This document shows, piece by piece, positions 1 to 7,877 of a stretch of 64,000 nucleotides of DNA. The stretch is from contig OZ243951.1 in the NCBI GenBank assembly GCA_965214565.1, forward strand, positions 2,604,001 to 2,668,000. The letters are read 5' to 3'. This stretch comes from VXYK01 sp965214565. GTDB taxonomy: Bacteria > Actinomycetota > Acidimicrobiia > Acidimicrobiales > Aldehydirespiratoraceae. A program made the position numbers and the translations under genes. A model generated the notes under the pieces. The model saw only the letters and a program-made list of their open reading frames with translations, was not told the DNA's origin and did not search any database. Each line of letters starts with the position of its first letter. Within the stretch, counting starts at the first letter, position 1.

Positions 1-1
1 G

Positions 2-121
2 GCTTACCGCCTGCGGTTCCAGGCTCAGGATCACACTCTGACCGATGCCGAAGTGGCCGACGTCCGCCAAGCGTGCATCGATGCAGTGTCCAAGCGTCAC
101 GGCGTGCCTCTGCGAAGCTAG
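2..121 (+). CDS. pheT: Phenylalanyl-tRNA synthetase beta subunit, 3' end only
   Basis: The frame opening at base 2 runs to TAG at 119-121 and encodes 39 residues that look like the end of the ferredoxin-fold anticodon-binding domain closing PheT: a segment RLRFQAQDHTLTD followed by an amphipathic helix. PheT is the editing and tRNA-binding half of the alpha2beta2 synthetase that charges tRNA-Phe in the cytoplasm. The 5' part lies outside the window. The call rests on the typical FQ..D.TLTD signature and is moderately sure; no downstream gene appears cotranscribed, because the next gene starts 146 bp later behind its own leader. Confidence 0.72.
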   Translation, partial: AYRLRFQAQDHTLTDAEVADVRQACIDAVSKRHGVPLRS

Positions 122-124
122 CCA

Positions 125-168
125 GCCCATGCACACGCCGGCCCATGCACACGCCGGCCCATGCACAC
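125..168. repeat. 16-bp tandem repeat, about 2.75 copies
   Basis: The unit GCCCATGCACACGCCG occurs at 125-140 and 141-156, and its first 12 bases again at 157-168, directly after the pheT stop. There are no spacers, so this is not CRISPR. Function unknown; it separates pheT from the taurine cluster. Confidence 0.85.
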
Positions 169-199
169 ATTGTCAACCAATGGTTCAGTTAGTTGCTGT

Positions 200-232
200 C
201 ACGATTGCGCTAGACCTCCTAACGAAATCGTG
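200..232 (+). promoter_or_regulatory. Candidate operator: inverted repeat upstream of the taurine aminotransferase gene
   Basis: CACGATT (200-206) and its exact reverse complement AATCGTG (226-232) are separated by 19 nt, 35 bp upstream of the start codon. Both halves are flanked by a CTAG. The position suits an operator for the TetR-type regulator encoded inside the same cluster, but this link is inference. Confidence 0.4.
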
Positions 233-267
233 CTAGCGTGTAACCGATTTTCGAGGAGAGGGGACGG

Positions 268-1638
268 TTGACCGAGATTCGAGCCAAGGCTCAAGCCCAC
301 TTGGTGCCGCATTTCACGCGTGGCGATGCTTGGCAACGCGACGACTTGCTGGTCATAGACCGAGGCGAAGGCTGTTACGTCTGGGACACCGGGGGCGACG
401 AATACCTTGACGGTCTCTCAGGGTTGTTCTGCACCAACCTCGGCCACGGTCGCAGTGACCTGACCGCGGTCGCGGCCAAACAGATGGACAAACTGGCCTT
501 CAGTCCCACCTGGAGCTACGTCCACCCCTCGTCCATCGAAGCGTCGTCGCTGATCGCGTCGCTGGCACCCGCCGACCTCAACCGAGTGTTCTTCGTGAAC
601 TCCGGCTCAGAGGCGGTGGAATCGGCTCTCAAGTTTGCGCGTTGCTACCACTTGGCGAACGGCGCACCGAATCGCCAGAAGGTGATAGCCCGCCGTTGGG
701 CCTACCACGGGACCACCCTCGGCGCGCTGGCGGTGACGGGCATTCCCAATTTTCGTGACCCCTACGAACCGATACTCGGCAGCTTCGTGCGCCATGTCGA
801 CAACACCCTCGGCTGTTCCGACCAAACAGGACCCGCCTCCGAACTGCCGTGCGTCGCCGCGGTTGAACAGGCGATCCTCGCCGAGGGTCCCGAAACGGTG
901 GCAATGGTGATCGCCGAGCCGGTCCAGAACGGTCGGGGAGCGCTGGTCCCGCCTGACGGCTACTGGCAGGAACTGCGGCGTATCTGCGACACCCACGGCG
1001 TGCTGCTCTGCGCGGACGAGGTGATCAACGCCTTCGGTCGTCTCGGCCACTGGTTCGGCAGCGAGCGCTACGACGTCGTTCCAGACATGATCACCTTCGC
1101 CAAAGGCGTCACCAGCGCGTATGTGCCGCTCGGGGGTCTGATCGTGCGGGACCCGCTGGTCGAACGGGTGTGGGACTCGCCCTCTGCGATGTTCGTACAC
1201 GGGGCGACCTTCGGCGGCCATCCCGTAGCCACTGCGGTGGCGGTGGCCAACATGAACGCCATGCGCGACGAAAAAGTCTTCGACGGCGTGCTGGCCAACG
1301 AGGAACGTCTAGTCAGTGGCCTGCGCGCGTTGATGGAGTCCCACGCCTGCGTCTCCGACGTGCGGGGGACCGGCTACTTCTGTGCCGTGGAATTGATGCG
1401 TGACCGTGCCGCCGGCATCCATCTCACCGACACAGAGTTCGCTGAACTGTTACCGGGAGGTGTTCTGGAACGATTCGTGCGCGAGGCGCGCGTTCTGGTC
1501 CGGCCCGACTCTAGAGGCGCCGCCATGTTGGCGGTTGCGCCGCCGCTGGTGGCAGATGCCACCGTGATCGACGACCTGCTCGCGCGGGTCGACCAAGTGC
1601 TCGACCGCGTGGGCGGTTGGCTGAAGGTCTCAACATGA
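268..1638 (+). CDS. tpa: Class III PLP aminotransferase, probable taurine:pyruvate aminotransferase
   Basis: A 456-residue fold-type I, class III aminotransferase of normal length. Visible landmarks are the N-terminal DGLSGLFC segment, the NSGSEAVE phosphate-binding turn, the AYHG stretch, the CADEVI aspartate that contacts PLP, and the Schiff-base lysine near residue 279 in TFAKGVTSAY. The start is TTG 268, preceded by the strong Shine-Dalgarno GAGGAGAGGGGA. The family includes taurine-pyruvate, beta-alanine-pyruvate and putrescine aminotransferases, which sequence alone does not separate. The reading as Tpa comes from context: the same-strand genes that follow encode a TauABC-like importer, phosphate acetyltransferase and Xsc, the enzyme that consumes the sulfoacetaldehyde Tpa makes from taurine. 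Beta-alanine transamination (a pyrimidine catabolism cluster lies further on) is the main alternative. Confidence 0.8.
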   Translation: MTEIRAKAQAHLVPHFTRGDAWQRDDLLVIDRGEGCYVWDTGGDEYLDGLSGLFCTNLGHGRSDLTAVAAKQMDKLAFSPTWSYVHPSSIEASSLIASLAPADLNRVFFVNSGSEAVESALKFARCYHLANGAPNRQKVIARRWAYHGTTLGALAVTGIPNFRDPYEPILGSFVRHVDNTLGCSDQTGPASELPCVAAVEQAILAEGPETVAMVIAEPVQNGRGALVPPDGYWQELRRICDTHGVLLCADEVINAFGRLGHWFGSERYDVVPDMITFAKGVTSAYVPLGGLIVRDPLVERVWDSPSAMFVHGATFGGHPVATAVAVANMNAMRDEKVFDGVLANEERLVSGLRALMESHACVSDVRGTGYFCAVELMRDRAAGIHLTDTEFAELLPGGVLERFVREARVLVRPDSRGAAMLAVAPPLVADATVIDDLLARVDQVLDRVGGWLKVST

Positions 1639-1669
1639 GACCACGGAATATCCATTGGAGGGTAATCAA

Positions 1670-3700
1670 ATGAAGAGACTACTGGTATTGCTTATGGTGC
1701 TCGGCCTCATTGCCGCGGCCTGCGGCGACGACGACTCCGCCGACGGCGGCGACGACGGCGGCACAACGACTCCCGAAGAAACCGGTGACGACGGCGACGA
1801 CGGCGATATGGGTCTCGATGAGTTGAACGTGGCGTACTTCTTGGAGTGGCCGACCGCGAATCAGGTGGCTCAGGCCGAACAGACTTATGACGCTGAGCTG
1901 GGTCTGACTGTGAACTGGATCCCGTTCGCGTCGGGTGGTGACATGGCTCAGGCGATGGAGGCCGGCGACATCGACATCTCCTATTCGCAGGGTCTGACGC
2001 CGTTCGCGAACTTCGTGACCGGTGGGTCCGACCTGCTGTTGGTCGGTGTGGCGGTGACCTATGCCGACGCCGACAACTGCGTCGCGGGAGCCGACTATGA
2101 CATAACTGCTGACAACGCCGCGGAGACTCTGGTAGGCCAGAGCATCTATACGCCGTTGGGCAACGTCACGCATTTCAAGTTGTTGAAGATGCTCGAGCAT
2201 CTCGGAGTGGACTCCTCGTCTGTGGAGTTGATCCAGTCTGAGGGTGGTCCTGCTGCTGTTGCGGCTCTGGACTCCGGTGATGTGGCCATGGCCTGTGCGT
2301 TCGGCGGCGCTGTCAACCAGATGATCGCCAATGGCGGCAATCTGGTGATGACCGGTGCGGAGCAGGAGGCCATCGGTATCCGTGTGTTCGACATCATCTC
2401 GACCACCGGCGACTTCGCCCAGGCGCATCCCGACATCGTTACTGCATTCCTGCAGGTGACCGAGGACGCCAACCGGGCCTACAACGCGGACCGTACGCCG
2501 TTCATCGACACGATCGCTGAGGCGGCCGGCATGGATCGTGAACCCACGATTGCTCTGCTCGACGCATTCACTTTCCCCGAAAAGGAAGCGCAACTCTCTG
2601 ATGCCTGGTTGGGCGGCACGGTGCAGTCCACCATGAAGGAGCAGATGGACTTCTTCGTGGCCCAGGGAGAGATCGAATCGGCACTGCCGAGCTACGACTC
2701 CTTCGTCGACACCAGCTTCCTCGAAGCCGTTGAAGGTGGCGCAAGCATGGGCGACGACGTCGAGGAGATGATGGTCCCTGATGAGTTGAATGTGGCGTAC
2801 TTCTTGGAGTGGCCGACCGCGAATCAGGTGGCTCAGGCCGAACAGACTTATGACGCTGAGTTGGGTCTGACTGTGAACTGGATCCCGTTCGCGTCGGGTG
2901 GTGACATGGCGCAGGCGATGGAGGCCGGCGACATCGACATCTCCTATTCGCAGGGTCTGACGCCGTTCGCGAACTTCGTGACCGGTGGGTCCGACCTGCT
3001 GTTGGTCGGTGTGGCGGTGACCTATGCCGACGCCGACAACTGTGTGGCCCATCCTGACTACGGCATCACCGCTGACAACGCCGCGGAGACTCTGGCGGGC
3101 CAGAGCATTTATACGCCGCTTGGTAATGTCACGCATTTCAAGTTGTTGAAGATGCTTGAGCATCTCGGAGTGGACTCCTCGTCTGTGGAGTTGATCCAGT
3201 CTGAGGGTGGTCCTGCTGCTGTTGCGGCTCTGGACTCCGGTGATGTGGCCATGGCCTGTGCGTTCGGCGGCGCTGTCAACCAGATGATCGCCAATGGCGG
3301 CAATCTGGTGATGACCGGTGCGGAGCAGGAGGCCATCGGCATCCGTGTGTTCGACATCATCTCGACCACCGGCGACTTCGCGGATGAGTACCCCGGGGTG
3401 GTGGCCGCATTCCTGCAGGTGACCGAGGACGCCAACCGGGCCTACAACGCGGACCGGTCGCCGTTCATCGACACGATCGCTGAGGCGGCCGGCATGGATC
3501 GTGAACCCACGATTGCTCTGCTCGACGCGTTCGCTTTCCCCGAAAAGGACGTGCAGCTGTCTGATGCCTGGTTGGGCGGCACGGTGCAGTCCACCATGAA
3601 GGAGCAGATGGACTTCTTCGTGGCCCAGGGCGAGATCGACTCGGCACTGCCGAGCTACGACTCCTTCGTCGACACCAGCTTCCTCGAAGCCGTCGAATAG
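1670..3700 (+). CDS. Taurine-type ABC substrate-binding lipoprotein with tandemly duplicated binding domain
   Basis: The product has 676 residues when started at ATG 1670, chosen because GGAGGG lies 7 nt upstream; the frame also opens at TTG 1655, inside that ribosome site. A lipoprotein signal (MKRLL.., hydrophobic core, cysteine 18) is followed by an Asp/Gly-rich acidic linker. Then come two copies of a roughly 306-residue periplasmic-binding domain of the TauA/SsuA type (NMT1-like), joined by a short acidic linker. By my count the copies differ at about 15 of 306 positions; no indels separate them and the DNA offset is a constant 963 bp. One domain is the norm for this family (about 300-350 aa). 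It should capture taurine or a related sulfonate at the outer face of the membrane and deliver it to the permease encoded at 5192. The ligand is inferred from Tpa and Xsc in the cluster. Confidence 0.85.
   Translation: MKRLLVLLMVLGLIAAACGDDDSADGGDDGGTTTPEETGDDGDDGDMGLDELNVAYFLEWPTANQVAQAEQTYDAELGLTVNWIPFASGGDMAQAMEAGDIDISYSQGLTPFANFVTGGSDLLLVGVAVTYADADNCVAGADYDITADNAAETLVGQSIYTPLGNVTHFKLLKMLEHLGVDSSSVELIQSEGGPAAVAALDSGDVAMACAFGGAVNQMIANGGNLVMTGAEQEAIGIRVFDIISTTGDFAQAHPDIVTAFLQVTEDANRAYNADRTPFIDTIAEAAGMDREPTIALLDAFTFPEKEAQLSDAWLGGTVQSTMKEQMDFFVAQGEIESALPSYDSFVDTSFLEAVEGGASMGDDVEEMMVPDELNVAYFLEWPTANQVAQAEQTYDAELGLTVNWIPFASGGDMAQAMEAGDIDISYSQGLTPFANFVTGGSDLLLVGVAVTYADADNCVAHPDYGITADNAAETLAGQSIYTPLGNVTHFKLLKMLEHLGVDSSSVELIQSEGGPAAVAALDSGDVAMACAFGGAVNQMIANGGNLVMTGAEQEAIGIRVFDIISTTGDFADEYPGVVAAFLQVTEDANRAYNADRSPFIDTIAEAAGMDREPTIALLDAFAFPEKDVQLSDAWLGGTVQSTMKEQMDFFVAQGEIDSALPSYDSFVDTSFLEAVE
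1817..3697. repeat. In-frame 918-bp direct repeat inside the binding-protein gene
   Basis: Copy 1 is 1817-2734 and copy 2 is 2780-3697, with a constant offset of 963 bp and 45 bp between them. Many stretches are identical at the nucleotide level, including third positions, so the duplication is recent or is homogenised by gene conversion. Protein differences cluster in two spots: around VAGADYD versus VAHPDYG, and FAQAHPDIVTA versus FADEYPGVVAA. Confidence 0.95.
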
Positions 3701-3821
3701 AAACCTCCTGACCACAGCCGGGCGGCCGTAGTCGACACAGACCAGTCGGCAACGGTTGCCCGGTTAGGGTCAGCCAAGCAATAATCGCCGCGGGCCAACA
3801 TGTGGCCAGAAGGGGGATTAC

Positions 3822-5192
3822 GTGGATTCGATCGTTCAAGGTCTGGCCGATGTATACGACGTCATCACCTATGTGATCGCCCGGGGTGCCTACTGGCTGT
3901 CGGTCGCGTTCTTCGTGTTGGCAGCGGTCGGCGCAGCACTGATGTTCATTGATCTGCTGAAAACTCCCTCACGGCGCTTCCTAGACGCAGACCACGCCGC
4001 GAAGCCCAGCGACGGCATCGTATTGATCGGCCAGCTCATGGCGGGAATGTCGCTTGTCGGCGGAGTCGTGCTGGTGTTCCGCGACACCGCTTCGCCGTGG
4101 CAACCAGCAGCGGCCCTGCTCGGTGGAGCGGCGCTGCTCACTCTCCTGTTGGTGTACAGACGAACTGACGAATCCAAACAGGCCGGGATCGTCCGGTACG
4201 TCTGGCTCGCCCTCGCCGTCGCCGCAGTGGTGGCCGTGATCTTGGCGTACATGCAGCGCGAAGACTCTTCCATCCCTTTCCTCGGCCTGCTCTTGGCGGT
4301 GTTCGTGCTGGCCCGAGCCTGGTTCTCGTTGGCTCGTCCCGAAGTCCACTTCGACCCGTCCCAGGTGGAGGTCGCGCGTGAGTCCAAGACCGAGAGTCCG
4401 CTTGTGGTCGAACAGCTCGGAATGGTCTACGAACTGCCCGACGGCGGCAGTGTGGAGGCCCTCAAGGACGTGACGTTCACGCTTGAGCCCGGACGCCTGC
4501 TCACCCTGCTCGGGCCGTCGGGGTGCGGTAAGACCACTCTGCTCAACATTCTCGCCGGTTTCCTGGCCCCCACCGCCGGCGAGGCGAAGCTCGGCAACGA
4601 TGTGATCACCGGTCCCAGCCAGGAACGGGGCATGGTGTTCCAGCAGGGGGCGCTGTTCGAGTGGCTCACCGTCAACGACAATGTCGGTTTCGGAGCTCGT
4701 ATGAACGGCCGGTCCCGGCCTGCTTCCCGGGAGGCGGTGCAGGACCTGCTTCGCATAGTCGGCCTGTCGGAATTTGGGGAGAAGGCGGTCTACGAACTCT
4801 CTGGAGGCATGCAACAGCGTGTGGCGCTGGCCCGCTGCCTCGCCAACGACCCCAAGATCATCCTCATGGACGAGCCGCTCGGCGCGCTCGACGCTCTGAC
4901 CCGCGAGAAGATGCAGAGTCTGGTTCTCAACCTGTGGAACGAGACCGGCAAGACCATCGTGCTGGTCACCCACAGCGTCGAGGAGGCGCTGTATCTGGGC
5001 GATCAGCTGTTTGTCATGGCCCCGCGCCCCGGTCGTATAGAACGGGTCTACGACCTGCCGTTCGCTCAGCAGGCGCTGACCGCGGACGCCCGAGAACTGA
5101 AGACCTCCCCCGAGTTCATTGCGACGCGAGAGGAGATCCTGTCGATGATCTGGGAGATGGAGGAGCAGATCATGGGAACGGGAGGCCAGTGA
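3822..5192 (+). CDS. ABC transporter ATPase (TauB/SsuB type) with an N-terminal membrane domain
   Basis: A 456-residue protein starting at GTG 3822 behind AGGGGG. Residues about 15-170 contain roughly five hydrophobic segments (for example AYWLSVAFFVLAAVGAAL and YVWLALAVAAVVAVILAYM). Residues about 190-456 are a complete sulfonate/nitrate-type ATPase: Walker A GPSGCGKTT near 231, Q-loop VFQQGALFEW, signature LSGGMQQRVALARC, Walker B IILMDEPLGALD and an H-loop histidine in LVTHSVEEA. TauB and SsuB proteins are normally soluble and about 250 residues, so the extra 190-residue membrane region is unusual. It could anchor the ATPase or modulate gating; its function is unknown. The gene overlaps the permease by one base (TGATG), pointing to one operon. 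Confidence 0.88.
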   Translation: MDSIVQGLADVYDVITYVIARGAYWLSVAFFVLAAVGAALMFIDLLKTPSRRFLDADHAAKPSDGIVLIGQLMAGMSLVGGVVLVFRDTASPWQPAAALLGGAALLTLLLVYRRTDESKQAGIVRYVWLALAVAAVVAVILAYMQREDSSIPFLGLLLAVFVLARAWFSLARPEVHFDPSQVEVARESKTESPLVVEQLGMVYELPDGGSVEALKDVTFTLEPGRLLTLLGPSGCGKTTLLNILAGFLAPTAGEAKLGNDVITGPSQERGMVFQQGALFEWLTVNDNVGFGARMNGRSRPASREAVQDLLRIVGLSEFGEKAVYELSGGMQQRVALARCLANDPKIILMDEPLGALDALTREKMQSLVLNLWNETGKTIVLVTHSVEEALYLGDQLFVMAPRPGRIERVYDLPFAQQALTADARELKTSPEFIATREEILSMIWEMEEQIMGTGGQ

Positions 5193-6253
5193 TGGCTGAA
5201 GGTCCTGGAGGGCACGCACTCAAAGACAACATCGACCAACAGGCCAAACAGTCGAACTGGCCGTTCAACTGGATGTTCCAGAAGAAGGGGGCGAGTGCCC
5301 GCAAGACCGTGACGTTCGGCGACGCCTCCGAGGTGAGCGGCGCGCTGCCGTGGACTGTGGTCAGTCTGGTCGTGATTCTGCTGGTGTGGTTCCTGGCGAC
5401 GACGGTCTGGGGCCTGCCGTCTGAATGGGTGGACTACGGAGACGAAGTGCGTGCCGGTCTCACTGAGGATGAGCGCTACCGCCAGCGTGACCTGCTTCGC
5501 GACTGCGACAAGGCAGCCGACGACCCCTCAGAATTCCCGGGACTCCCACCCTGTTCGTACACCCAGTGGCTCAGCGAATCGACCCTTCCCCACCCACTGC
5601 AGGTGTGGGACGCGACCTGGGACTTTGCTCGCAACGGCTATAGCGGATTCACGCTTTGGCAACACCTGTGGGTGAGCTTCAGCCGTCTGGCGAAGGGCCT
5701 GTTCTGGGGGGTGGCCATCGGTGTGCCCATCGGGTTGGCCATGGGCCTGTCGAATCGCTGGCGGGGCGTGTTCGACCCGGTGGTCGAACTGCTGCGGCCG
5801 ATACCCCCTCTGGCTCTGATCCCGTTGTTCATTGTGTGGTTCGGAATCGGCGAGGAAGGCAAGGTCAACCTGCTGCTGTTCGCGGCCGTCTGGATCATGG
5901 TCATCGCGGCGCGCTCGGGGGTGCTCGCGGTCAACACCACCAAGGTTCATGCCGCCTATTCTCTGGGCGCGTCGAAGGCTCAAGTGTTGCGTCACGTGAT
6001 CCTGCCCAACGCGCTGCCTGAGATCTTCACGGGGTTGCGCGTGGCGATCGGTGTGTGCTGGGGCACTCTGGTTGCTGCTGAACTGCTCGGTGCCAGTTCC
6101 GGACTCGGTTTCACGATCTTCAAGGCCCGCCAGTTCTTCCTGCTCGACCTAATGCTGTCGGCGGTGATCCTCATCAGCATTCTGGGCGTGAGCATGGATG
6201 TGGCCATGCGCATGGCCGAGAAGAGGTTGATCCCCTGGCGGGGGAAGGGCTGA
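5192..6253 (+). CDS. ABC transporter permease (TauC/SsuC type)
   Basis: A 353-residue inner-membrane permease. The start is ATG 5192, which overlaps the ATPase stop and has GGGAGG 7 nt upstream; an open frame extends further 5' but only as an alternative-frame reading of the ATPase gene. After a cytosolic N-terminus of about 45 residues and a first membrane helix (LPWTVVSLVVILLVWFLATT) there is a roughly 65-residue polar, probably extracytoplasmic stretch with two cysteines. The standard binding-protein-dependent transport domain follows, with an EAA loop (LGASKAQVLRHVILPNALPE) that docks on the ATPase. The C-terminal domain matches SsuC/TauC proteins; the N-terminal extension is longer than usual. 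It forms the importer with the two preceding gene products. Confidence 0.9.
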   Translation: MAEGPGGHALKDNIDQQAKQSNWPFNWMFQKKGASARKTVTFGDASEVSGALPWTVVSLVVILLVWFLATTVWGLPSEWVDYGDEVRAGLTEDERYRQRDLLRDCDKAADDPSEFPGLPPCSYTQWLSESTLPHPLQVWDATWDFARNGYSGFTLWQHLWVSFSRLAKGLFWGVAIGVPIGLAMGLSNRWRGVFDPVVELLRPIPPLALIPLFIVWFGIGEEGKVNLLLFAAVWIMVIAARSGVLAVNTTKVHAAYSLGASKAQVLRHVILPNALPEIFTGLRVAIGVCWGTLVAAELLGASSGLGFTIFKARQFFLLDLMLSAVILISILGVSMDVAMRMAEKRLIPWRGKG

Positions 6254-6263
6254 TCGCTTCGCT

Positions 6264-7199
6264 GTGAGCGTTCTCGAGGGTTGGTACAGCAGCGCGCGGG
6301 CGAACCCGCAGCGCATCATCCTGGCCGATGCAGACGACCGGCGGGCTGTCGGAGCGGTCGATCGGCTCAATGCACAGGGTCTGGTCGAGGCATTGGTGGC
6401 GGGCAGGGACTTCGGCTCGCTCGCCGAGATCGCCCATGATCCCGCGGAGCGCCTCGTTGAGGAACTGGCCGGGGCAGAGACGGGACCGTGGGCCGGACGT
6501 CGTCTCGACGTTGACGATCCACTGGTGATGTCTGCGGCTCTGGTCAAGACAGGCTGGGCTGCGGGGTGCGTGGGTGGCGCGAGCCGTTCCAGCGCCGAGG
6601 TGGTGCGGGCCGGTTTGCGGGTGCTCGGGGTCGCGCCTGGGGTTGAAGCGGTGAGCAGTTGCTTCTTCTTCGTGCTGCCCGACGGCCGCGCAGTGGTCTA
6701 CGGCGACTGCGGGGTGCTGCCCGATCCTGACGATCAGCAACTGGCCTCGGTGGCGATCTCGAGCGCGGCCACGTTCGCTCAACTGTCCGGCGAGGAGCCC
6801 CGTGTCGCCATGCTCTCGTTCTCAACCAAGGGGAGTGCACAACACCCGCGGGTCGACAAGGTGCGCAGCGCAACCGCGATTGCTCAGCAGGCCGCGCCAG
6901 GTCTGAAGATCGACGGCGAATTGCAGTTCGATGCGGCGTGGGTCCGAGCGGTCGGTGAGGTCAAGGCGCCCGGTTCCGAGGTTGCCGGCAGAGCCAATGT
7001 GTTCGTCTTTCCGGATCTCGACTCCGGCAACATCGCATACAAGATCACCGAACGGCTGGGCGGCGCGCTTGCTTTCGGACCTCTGCTGCAGGGGTTGAAC
7101 GGTGTGTTGCATGACCTCTCGCGGGGTTGTTCTGAAGACGACATCGTCAACGTGGCGGTCATCGCCTCAATCCAAGCCTCCGCGCTGCGCTCCCTCTAA
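6264..7199 (+). CDS. pta: Phosphate acetyltransferase (PTA/PTB family)
   Basis: A 311-residue PTA_PTB-type enzyme that converts acetyl phosphate plus CoA into acetyl-CoA and phosphate in the cytosol. Family signatures include the central VAMLSFSTKGSAQHPRVDKV stretch, DGELQFDAAW, and the C-terminal NVFVFPDLDSGNIAYKI block. The start is GTG 6264, 10 bp after the permease stop. Its place in the cluster makes metabolic sense: Xsc releases acetyl phosphate and sulfite from sulfoacetaldehyde, and Pta moves the acetyl group into central metabolism. The short form without an N-terminal DRTGG domain is the one commonly found beside xsc. Confidence 0.88.
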   Translation: MSVLEGWYSSARANPQRIILADADDRRAVGAVDRLNAQGLVEALVAGRDFGSLAEIAHDPAERLVEELAGAETGPWAGRRLDVDDPLVMSAALVKTGWAAGCVGGASRSSAEVVRAGLRVLGVAPGVEAVSSCFFFVLPDGRAVVYGDCGVLPDPDDQQLASVAISSAATFAQLSGEEPRVAMLSFSTKGSAQHPRVDKVRSATAIAQQAAPGLKIDGELQFDAAWVRAVGEVKAPGSEVAGRANVFVFPDLDSGNIAYKITERLGGALAFGPLLQGLNGVLHDLSRGCSEDDIVNVAVIASIQASALRSL

Positions 7200-7210
7200 C
7201 GTCTTGGTGA

Positions 7211-7216
7211 TAGCCT
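7211..7216 (+). promoter_or_regulatory. Candidate -10 box for the TetR-type gene
   Basis: TAGCCT lies 7 nt before ATG 7224, so transcription would begin at or next to the start codon, giving a leaderless mRNA. The same TAnnnT spacing recurs at several other genes in the window. Confidence 0.45.
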
Positions 7217-7223
7217 CTAACGG

Positions 7224-7826
7224 ATGAGCGGACTGCCCAGGCGGACTCTGGACCAGGCGCAAGTGGTCGAGTGCGCCTCTTCTCTGGCAGACAGCGAGGG
7301 CTTCGACGCGGTCACACTCACTCGCGTTGCTGACGAACTCGGTGTTCGTCAACCAGCGCTGTATCGCCATGTCGAAGGGTATGACGACCTCGTGAAACAA
7401 CTGGCTCTGAGAGGTCGCGAGAAACTCGCCCGTTCGCTGACCGAGGCAGCCGTCGGTGTGTCGGGCCCCGAGGCCGTCGTAGCAATCGGGCGGGCCTGGC
7501 GGGAGGTCGTGAGGACTCATCCTGGCCTGTATGCCGCAACCGACCGACATCCCTGCGCGGGCGATGTTGAATTGGAGGAGGCGGTGGAGAGGATCGTGGG
7601 GGTCATTGCGCGGTCTTTGGGGAGCTTCAGCATCGACGAAGCTGAGCGTGTTCATGTGGCGCGCGGGTTGCGGAGTTCTTTCCACGGGTTCTCTCATCTT
7701 GAGTCTGGTGACGGGCATCCACACGAACACGACCTTGATGACACGTTCGATCATCTGCTGGAGCTCTTGATCGCCGGGATCCGCCATCTGGAGCGGGATT
7801 CTGCGCTAGATAGTCTTGCGGACTAG
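7224..7826 (+). CDS. TetR/AcrR family transcriptional regulator
   Basis: A 200-residue protein with an N-terminal helix-turn-helix at about residues 10-55 (FDAVTLTRVADELGVRQPALYRHVEGYDDLVKQL, the usual TetR recognition helix with L.RH in place of YYHF). It has an all-helical ligand domain resembling the WHG/TetR_C_33 type and a His-rich patch near 160 (DGHPHEHD). It sits between pta and xsc on the same strand, so it probably controls the taurine genes in response to taurine or a degradation intermediate; no ligand can be read from sequence. Candidate targets are the inverted repeat at 200-232 and the direct repeat at 7848-7869. There is no Shine-Dalgarno; translation is probably leaderless. 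Confidence 0.85.
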   Translation: MSGLPRRTLDQAQVVECASSLADSEGFDAVTLTRVADELGVRQPALYRHVEGYDDLVKQLALRGREKLARSLTEAAVGVSGPEAVVAIGRAWREVVRTHPGLYAATDRHPCAGDVELEEAVERIVGVIARSLGSFSIDEAERVHVARGLRSSFHGFSHLESGDGHPHEHDLDDTFDHLLELLIAGIRHLERDSALDSLAD

Positions 7827-7847
7827 TTATAGGCTCTTACAACCGTT

Positions 7848-7869
7848 TCGGAATGTAGTCGGAATGTAG
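7848..7869 (+). repeat. 11-bp tandem direct repeat in the xsc upstream region
   Basis: TCGGAATGTAG is present twice head to tail (7848-7858 and 7859-7869), and the second copy runs into the AGGAGG ribosome site of xsc. It may be a regulator site or a slippage duplication of the leader. Confidence 0.8.
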
Positions 7870-7877
7870 GAGGAAGC

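Noticed and set aside
125..168. CRISPR-like short repeats
   Set aside because: The copies abut without spacers; simple tandem repeat. No CRISPR array or cas gene was seen anywhere in the window.
1679..3715. Very long open frame on the minus strand opposite the taurine-binding protein gene
   Set aside because: It mirrors the duplicated plus-strand gene exactly; high GC third-position bias keeps the antisense frame open. No ribosome site or family resemblance.
4661..5191. N-terminal extension of the permease inside the ATPase gene
   Set aside because: The sequence is a frame-shifted, Arg-rich reading of the ATPase; the real start at 5192 has a ribosome site and a sensible N-terminus.
3981..5219. 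412-residue minus-strand frame opposite the ABC ATPase gene
   Set aside because: It is the antisense shadow of a gene with clear Walker and signature motifs on the plus strand.
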